Positions 30,255 to 34,639 of a DNA stretch of 34,639 bases are shown here, one piece after another (the stretch's first letter is position 1; every line of letters begins with the position of its first letter). The stretch is taken from the NCBI GenBank assembly GCA_026125445.1, contig JAHCLE010000021.1, forward strand, positions 1 through 34,639, given 5' to 3'. The notes under the pieces were generated by a model that saw only the letters and a program-made list of their open reading frames with translations, searched no databases and was not told the origin of the DNA. Origin of the DNA: Burkholderiales bacterium (lineage in GTDB: Bacteria > Pseudomonadota > Gammaproteobacteria > Burkholderiales > Usitatibacteraceae). The position numbers were made by a program, and so were the translations under genes.

Positions 30255-31790
30255 TCAGGAGCCGATGCCCTCGAGCAGCTCGCGGCCGGCGAGCGCGTTC
30301 TCGACGACGCGCGCGAGGTTCGCGTGGTTCTCCTCGGCGTCCATGGGATATCCGTCGGGCGGGTAGTCGCCCAGGCCGCGGAAGCAGCCGGCGCGAATGG
30401 ACTCGACGTAGCTCTCGAAAGCGGCCGGGTCCAGGACGAGGTGCTCCCCGTGCCTCGCCATCCAGCCGGCGAGCTCGCCGGCGGAACGGATCCGGTGCAC
30501 GCCGGGGCAATCCCGGTACCACGCGTCCCCGAACAGCAGCGCCGGCTTGCCCCGGGCCACGGCCTCGAGCGCGCTCGTGCCCCCGGTGGTGGCGATCATC
30601 GTCGCCTTGTCGATGGTCTCGAAAGGATCGCTGTCGATGGGGACGATGCGCACGCCCGGGATCGAGGCGAGCGCGAGGTAGTACTCCTCCGAGCGGCACA
30701 TGTTCACCGCGAACTGCGGGTGGAACTGGTTCGGGTGCTCCTTCACCCACACCGACCAGCCCGGCGGGACGGCGTGCGCGAGCGCGTTGACCATGAGAAG
30801 CTGGTTCGCGTAGAGGTCGGCCTGCGGATTGCTCGTGCGCTCGGGCTGGCCGGCCAGCGGGACGTAGACGGCCGGGCCCTCGAGGTCGCGGCTCGCGAGG
30901 GAGTCGTACTGCTCGTTGAGGCGCCGGGTGACCTTCCATTCGCGGATGAGCTGCTTGTAGTAGCGCGTCCCGGCGAATTCCCCCTTGAAGGAATCCCGCA
31001 GCGTTTGGCCCTGTTCCTTGTAGAGCGACGACTGGTTCACGATCTCGAGGTCCCTCCCTCGGGACTCCTCGATCTCGACGGTGTTCTTGCGGTTGACGAG
31101 GCCCGCGAGCCCCTCCTTCAGCGCCTCGTCGCGCGCGGCGTGGGCCACGACCTCGCGCGCCGGCTTCGCCTCCCGGTAGGCGCCGCGCAGCCTCCTCGCG
31201 ATGGCGAGGCTCTCCTCGGAAGGCGCGTTTGTCCGCCGCGCGCTCGCCGCCAGCCCGGGCGAGCCCTCCCGGAAGTCCCGCATCGCGAGGCAGTAGGGCG
31301 GGTAGATCGTCGCCTCCTCGAACATGAGCGTGGGGACGCCGAGGTTGCGGCACAGGCACAGGAGGACATAGTCGTAGACCACGTGTGGCGGCGCGGGGAA
31401 CACGACCAGGTCCGGCGCGTGCTCGGCCACGATCCGCCGCCAGAACACGAGCATCCGGTAGAAGAGCGTGGAGCGCTCCACGAGGCTCATGTCCCGGCTG
31501 TGGTCGAACCGGTTCATCTGGTCGTACACGACCTGCGCGTCCTCGCGCCAGGCCTTTTCGCAGGCGGCGTCGAAGCGGGTGCCGGCCGGCTCCCGCCCCT
31601 GCGCGTCCAGGCCGCGCTTGGCGTGGATGGTGTCGTGGAAGACCGTGTTGGGAAAGGCCCCCCACACCGCATCCCGGGAGTGCTTCCAGGCCGTCCAGTA
31701 CACCGTCCTCGCGCCCTTGCCCTCGAGGCGGTTGGCCACTTCCACCCAGTGCGGGGCGGACGCCTCCACCAGGATCATTCTTTTTTCCAT
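30255..31790 (-). CDS. Capsule-synthesis-like GT-B protein (PF05159-type, KpsC/KpsS-related)
   Basis: A 511-residue protein. The C-terminal third has VWVKEHPNQF, RIVPIDSDPFETIDKA and TTGGTSALEAVARGKPALLFGDAWY, the arrangement of capsule-polysaccharide synthesis proteins such as KpsC/KpsS, which use CMP-Kdo. The N-terminal half has Rossmann-like strands (RTVYWTAWKHS, PDLVVFPAPPHVVYDYVL) and a long charged helical middle (about 190-290). It may transfer a CMP-activated acid or process the polymer end; this is inference from the fold. It is transcribed leftward, convergent with wzt. The ATG at 31790 is chosen because MEKRMILVEAS starts at the first beta strand; an ATG at 31820 adds 10 residues. 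Confidence 0.75.
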   Translation of the reverse strand: MEKRMILVEASAPHWVEVANRLEGKGARTVYWTAWKHSRDAVWGAFPNTVFHDTIHAKRGLDAQGREPAGTRFDAACEKAWREDAQVVYDQMNRFDHSRDMSLVERSTLFYRMLVFWRRIVAEHAPDLVVFPAPPHVVYDYVLLCLCRNLGVPTLMFEEATIYPPYCLAMRDFREGSPGLAASARRTNAPSEESLAIARRLRGAYREAKPAREVVAHAARDEALKEGLAGLVNRKNTVEIEESRGRDLEIVNQSSLYKEQGQTLRDSFKGEFAGTRYYKQLIREWKVTRRLNEQYDSLASRDLEGPAVYVPLAGQPERTSNPQADLYANQLLMVNALAHAVPPGWSVWVKEHPNQFHPQFAVNMCRSEEYYLALASIPGVRIVPIDSDPFETIDKATMIATTGGTSALEAVARGKPALLFGDAWYRDCPGVHRIRSAGELAGWMARHGEHLVLDPAAFESYVESIRAGCFRGLGDYPPDGYPMDAEENHANLARVVENALAGRELLEGIGS

Positions 31791-31807
31791 TTCGAGCGTC
31801 GTCCTGT

Positions 31808-31814
31808 GGATAAT
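31808..31814 (+). promoter_or_regulatory. Putative -10 element (GGATAAT) for the acyltransferase gene
   Basis: GGATAAT lies in the 58-bp divergent space, 34 nt before the TTG at 31849. It repeats the motif found at 1022, 3410 and 33825. No -35 box is clear. Confidence 0.3.
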
Positions 31815-31848
31815 CGGCACCGCGGATCAACCTAGACTACCGGATTAC

Positions 31849-33822
31849 TTGAAGCTTCCCTACCGACCGGAGATCGACGGCCTGCGCGCCGTCGCCGTCG
31901 CCTCCATTCTCCTCTTCCACGCCGACATCGCCGTCTTCGGCGGGCACCTCGCCCCCGGCGGCTTCCTGGGCGTGGACGTGTTCTTCGTGATCTCCGGCTA
32001 CCTGATCACCGGGATCGTGACGGGCGAGCTGAACGCCGGGAGCTTCTCCTTCGCGCAATTCTACGAGAGGCGGGCGCGCCGGATCCTGCCCGCGCTGGTC
32101 CTCGTCATGGCCGCGTGCTTCCCGGCCGCCTGGCTGTGGGCGACGCCCGAGCAACTCGCGAACCTCTCGCGCAGCGCGCTGGCCAACGCCTTCTTCGCGG
32201 CCAACTTCTTCTTCTGGTCCGACGCGGGCTATTTCTCCGAGTCGATCCTGGTGAAGCCCCTGTCGCACACGTGGAGCCTGTCGGTGGAGGAGCAGTTCTA
32301 CGCCGTCTTCCCGGCCTTCCTCGTGGTCGTCTTCCGCAGGCGCCTGAGCGTGCCCGTCACCTTCGGGGCGATCGCGGTCGCCTCGCTCGCGCTGGGACAG
32401 GGGCTCTCGCGCCCGGCGCCGGAGGCCGGCTTCTACCTGCTGCCGACCCGCGCCTGGGAATTCCTGGCGGGCGCCTTCCTGGCCGTGATGGAAGCCCGCT
32501 TCGGGCGGAAGAGCACGCCCATCCTCGACCACGCCGCGCCGGCGCTCGCCCTCGCGCTCCTCGCCCTCGCCTTCCACCGCTTCGACGGCGCGACGCCGCA
32601 CCCGGCCCTTCCGACCCTGGTGCCGATCGGGGCCACGATGGCGCTCATCTGGTTCACGGGGCGCCGCGATGCCGTGACGGCCCTGCTGTCGTCGCGCGCC
32701 TTCGTGGGCGTCGGCCTCGTCTCCTACTCGCTCTACCTCTGGCACCAGCCGCTCTTCGCCTTCGCGCGGCTCTACGCGATCGACCGGCCGGGGACGGCCG
32801 CCTACCTCGCCCTGATGGCGCTCGCCGGCGGCCTTGCGTACCTCTCCTGGCGCTTCGTCGAGCAGCCGTTCCGCGACAAGGCCTTCCTCTCGCGCCGTGC
32901 CGTGTGGGCGTCGGGCGTGATCGGGCTGGCGGCGGTGGCGGCGATGGGCGCGGTGGGCATCGCCGGGGGCGGGTTCCCGGCGCGGATTCCGGAAGTCGAA
33001 GGGATGCGCTCGCTCGCCGAGGGCTACCGGACGAAGGCCGGTGACCTGTGCACGCGGGACAACTGCCGCGTGGGCGATTCCTCCGTCCCGCCGTCGATCG
33101 TGCTCGTGGGCGACAGCCACGCCGGGGTCCTCGCGCGAAGCCTCGAGAAGGCGCTGGAGGGCAGCGGGAAATCCGCCCTCGTGCTCGCCAACGGGGACAT
33201 GTGGGTGGACCGGTACCCGCCGTTCTACGCCACGGGCGAACGCTACCAGCCCGTGCTCGAATCGCAACAGCCGATCGTGTGGGCGCCCGGCACGCGCACG
33301 GTCATCCTCGCGGCGCGCTACACCCTGCGGGTGGAGAACACGCCCTTCGACAACGGCGAGGGCGGCGTCGAGGTGCTCCCGGGCACCTATGCCGGCCATG
33401 ACGAGGCGCAGAAGCGCGAGGTCCTCTCCGCGATCGACCGCGCCACGCGCGACCTGCTCGCCCGCGGCAAGCGGGTGGTGCTCGTGTACCCCATCCCCGA
33501 GGTCGGCTGGGACGTGCCGGGGACACTGCGCAAGCTGGCGATGCGCGGCGAGCGCGGGCCCCTGACCACCTCCCACGAAGCCTACCGCGCGCGCAACGAG
33601 CGCGTCATCCGGCTCTTCGACGCGATTCCCGACGGCCCCGCCCTCCTGCGGGTGCGGCCCGACCGGATCTTCTGCGATACCTTCGTGGCAGGGCGGTGCG
33701 CCACCCACTGGGGGCCGGACATCTTCTACTTCGACGACGACCACCTGTCCGTGAGCGGCGCCGACCGCCTGGTGGGCGAGATCGCGCGGCTGGCGAAGGA
33801 GCGCTGGGGCGGCCTCGATTGA
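31849..33822 (+). CDS. OafA/YrhL-type O-acyltransferase with C-terminal SGNH domain
   Basis: A 657-residue membrane enzyme. Residues 1 to about 370 form an acyltransferase-3 domain with about ten helices: RPEIDGLRAVAVASILLFHA (H24), SGYLITGI, FYERRARRILPAL and a SYSLYLWHQPLF landmark. A periplasmic SGNH hydrolase-like domain follows (about 410-657) with GDSH (421-424) and the catalytic D629-x2-H632 (FDDDHLS). Proteins of this architecture O-acetylate lipopolysaccharide, exopolysaccharide or peptidoglycan, taking acyl groups across the membrane. Here it probably modifies the exported glycan. The start is the TTG at 31849 (LKLPYRPEIDG); no ATG or clear Shine-Dalgarno is near, so the start is less sure than the identity. 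Confidence 0.88.
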   Translation: MKLPYRPEIDGLRAVAVASILLFHADIAVFGGHLAPGGFLGVDVFFVISGYLITGIVTGELNAGSFSFAQFYERRARRILPALVLVMAACFPAAWLWATPEQLANLSRSALANAFFAANFFFWSDAGYFSESILVKPLSHTWSLSVEEQFYAVFPAFLVVVFRRRLSVPVTFGAIAVASLALGQGLSRPAPEAGFYLLPTRAWEFLAGAFLAVMEARFGRKSTPILDHAAPALALALLALAFHRFDGATPHPALPTLVPIGATMALIWFTGRRDAVTALLSSRAFVGVGLVSYSLYLWHQPLFAFARLYAIDRPGTAAYLALMALAGGLAYLSWRFVEQPFRDKAFLSRRAVWASGVIGLAAVAAMGAVGIAGGGFPARIPEVEGMRSLAEGYRTKAGDLCTRDNCRVGDSSVPPSIVLVGDSHAGVLARSLEKALEGSGKSALVLANGDMWVDRYPPFYATGERYQPVLESQQPIVWAPGTRTVILAARYTLRVENTPFDNGEGGVEVLPGTYAGHDEAQKREVLSAIDRATRDLLARGKRVVLVYPIPEVGWDVPGTLRKLAMRGERGPLTTSHEAYRARNERVIRLFDAIPDGPALLRVRPDRIFCDTFVAGRCATHWGPDIFYFDDDHLSVSGADRLVGEIARLAKERWGGLD

Positions 33823-33824
33823 TG

Positions 33825-33831
33825 GGATAAT
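33825..33831 (+). promoter_or_regulatory. Putative -10 element (GGATAAT) for the last gene
   Basis: GGATAAT begins 3 nt after the acyltransferase stop and ends 23 nt before the ATG at 33855. The short leader has no Shine-Dalgarno. No -35 box is evident. Confidence 0.35.
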
Positions 33832-33854
33832 CGGCGCCGGCTTCCCCGCTGCCC

Positions 33855-34639
33855 ATGTCCAGAACGAACGTCCTCGTCTTCGTCCACATTCCCACGCACT
33901 TCGCGGAAATGCTGCGCGTCGCGCAGCTGCTGGGCGCCTCGCCGCGCTACCGCCCCATTGTCATGTTCAACGCGCTCTACGAGGGCGTGGGCTTCGACAT
34001 CGAGGCGTGCCGGCGGCAGGGCATCGAGGTTCTCACGGCCGACACGTTCAAGAGGTACCTGCCTCCCCGCGGCGCACTCGCCGGACTCCCGCGAATCCTC
34101 TTCGGGCTGCGCCGCCGGCTCGGCTGGCGATTCCGCCTGGGATTCCGCAAGGCCGCCCGCGCCGCCCTCGCTGGGGCGAAGTGGCTCTTCCGCCTCTCGC
34201 GAAGCGAGGGCGTGGTGGTCCGCGCGCTTCGCACCGTGTCCTGGCTCGTGCTGGCGCCCTTCGTGTTCCTGCTCCGGGCCCCGCTGCGCCGCGCCTCGGT
34301 GGCGGCGTTCGGGCTCGTCTTTCGCCGTCTCCCGTTCCTTCTCCCGCCGGACATCGCCAACCAGCGCTACTTCTGGCGGGTCCTGCCGCGGCTGGTCGGG
34401 GAGAACCGGGTCGGCCTCGTCGTCGTCCCCGAGGACAACTTCTTCTACTTCACCAACCTCCTCATCCGCGAAGTGCACGAGCGTGGCGGCGCGGCGCTGG
34501 TCGTGCCCTTCACGATCGTCAACATGCTGGAGTGGTCGGAGGCGTTCTATCGCGAGCCGGCGTGCGATGCGCGCCTGCTCCTCAACCGCGTGATCGCGGA
34601 GCTCTTCCCGGCGTGGACCCGCGAGCACCGCGGCCGGCG
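33855..34639 (+). CDS. Unknown protein, GT-B-like N-terminus (partial, runs off right edge)
   Basis: An open frame of 261 visible residues with no stop before the window ends. It starts with a Rossmann-like strand and loop (RTNVLVFVHIPTHFAEMLRVA) followed by a second strand (YRPIVMFNALYEG), as in GT-B glycosyltransferases and capsule-related proteins. Residues about 112-145 are hydrophobic and Arg-rich and could lie on or in the membrane. VGLVVVPEDNFFYFTNLL looks like the strand where the sugar-nucleotide chain is examined in UDP-GlcNAc 2-epimerase-like or capsule proteins. I do not recognise the family. Its position after the acyltransferase gene suggests a further glycan-assembly protein. 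Confidence 0.6.
   Translation, partial: MSRTNVLVFVHIPTHFAEMLRVAQLLGASPRYRPIVMFNALYEGVGFDIEACRRQGIEVLTADTFKRYLPPRGALAGLPRILFGLRRRLGWRFRLGFRKAARAALAGAKWLFRLSRSEGVVVRALRTVSWLVLAPFVFLLRAPLRRASVAAFGLVFRRLPFLLPPDIANQRYFWRVLPRLVGENRVGLVVVPEDNFFYFTNLLIREVHERGGAALVVPFTIVNMLEWSEAFYREPACDARLLLNRVIAELFPAWTREHRGR

Overview
The window is about 70% G+C, with no rRNA, tRNA, CRISPR array, transposase or phage gene visible. Codon use, the strong third-position GC bias and the gene content suggest a high-GC Pseudomonadota, probably a betaproteobacterium. That assignment is inference from style, not from a marker gene. The two edge genes, an Ada/AlkA-type repair protein on the left and an unknown surface-glycan protein on the right, are cut by the window.

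Positions 1-9084 are a housekeeping and stress region. It holds an alkylation-repair regulator/glycosylase fusion, an OsmC-like peroxidase with an MFS transporter, a small secreted DUF6265-like protein, an aldo/keto reductase, a tandem UspA protein coupled to a Kef-type K+/H+ antiporter, a divergent RCK-gated potassium channel, and an FAH-family hydrolase. A perfect 26-bp inverted repeat with a 7-nt loop lies at 1081-1139.

Positions 9085-34639 are a surface-polysaccharide locus. A leftward operon (13835 to 9085) encodes a polytopic GT-C/TPR protein, a GT4-GT2 fusion glycosyltransferase, a DUF2304 membrane protein and a YcxB-like protein. It diverges at an AT-rich spot near 13870 from two rightward glycosyltransferase-type genes (13995-16357). 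Next comes a tightly packed rightward operon (16523-30229). It encodes a complete legionaminic-acid pathway (LegB, LegC, LegG, LegI, LegH, PtmE and the CMP-sugar synthetase LegF), then an N-acetyl-sugar amidotransferase with its own HisF/HisH ammonia supply, two Gfo/Idh/MocA oxidoreductases, and a Wzm/Wzt-type ABC exporter with an extended C-terminal domain. Downstream lie a convergent capsule-synthesis-like protein, an OafA-type acyltransferase with an SGNH domain, and a truncated unknown gene.

Read together, the locus appears to make a CMP-activated legionaminic acid, probably converted to an acetamidino derivative, and to build it into an ABC-transporter-exported capsule or O-antigen that may be further O-acylated. 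No flagellin or flagellar gene is present here, although this sugar class is best known from flagellin glycosylation. The most notable points are this pairing of acetamidino-legionaminate genes with an ABC exporter, a D130E change in the HisF paralog, the fused GT4-GT2 enzyme, and three genes whose -10-like hexamer lies exactly 6 nt upstream of the ATG with no Shine-Dalgarno sequence, suggesting leaderless mRNAs.
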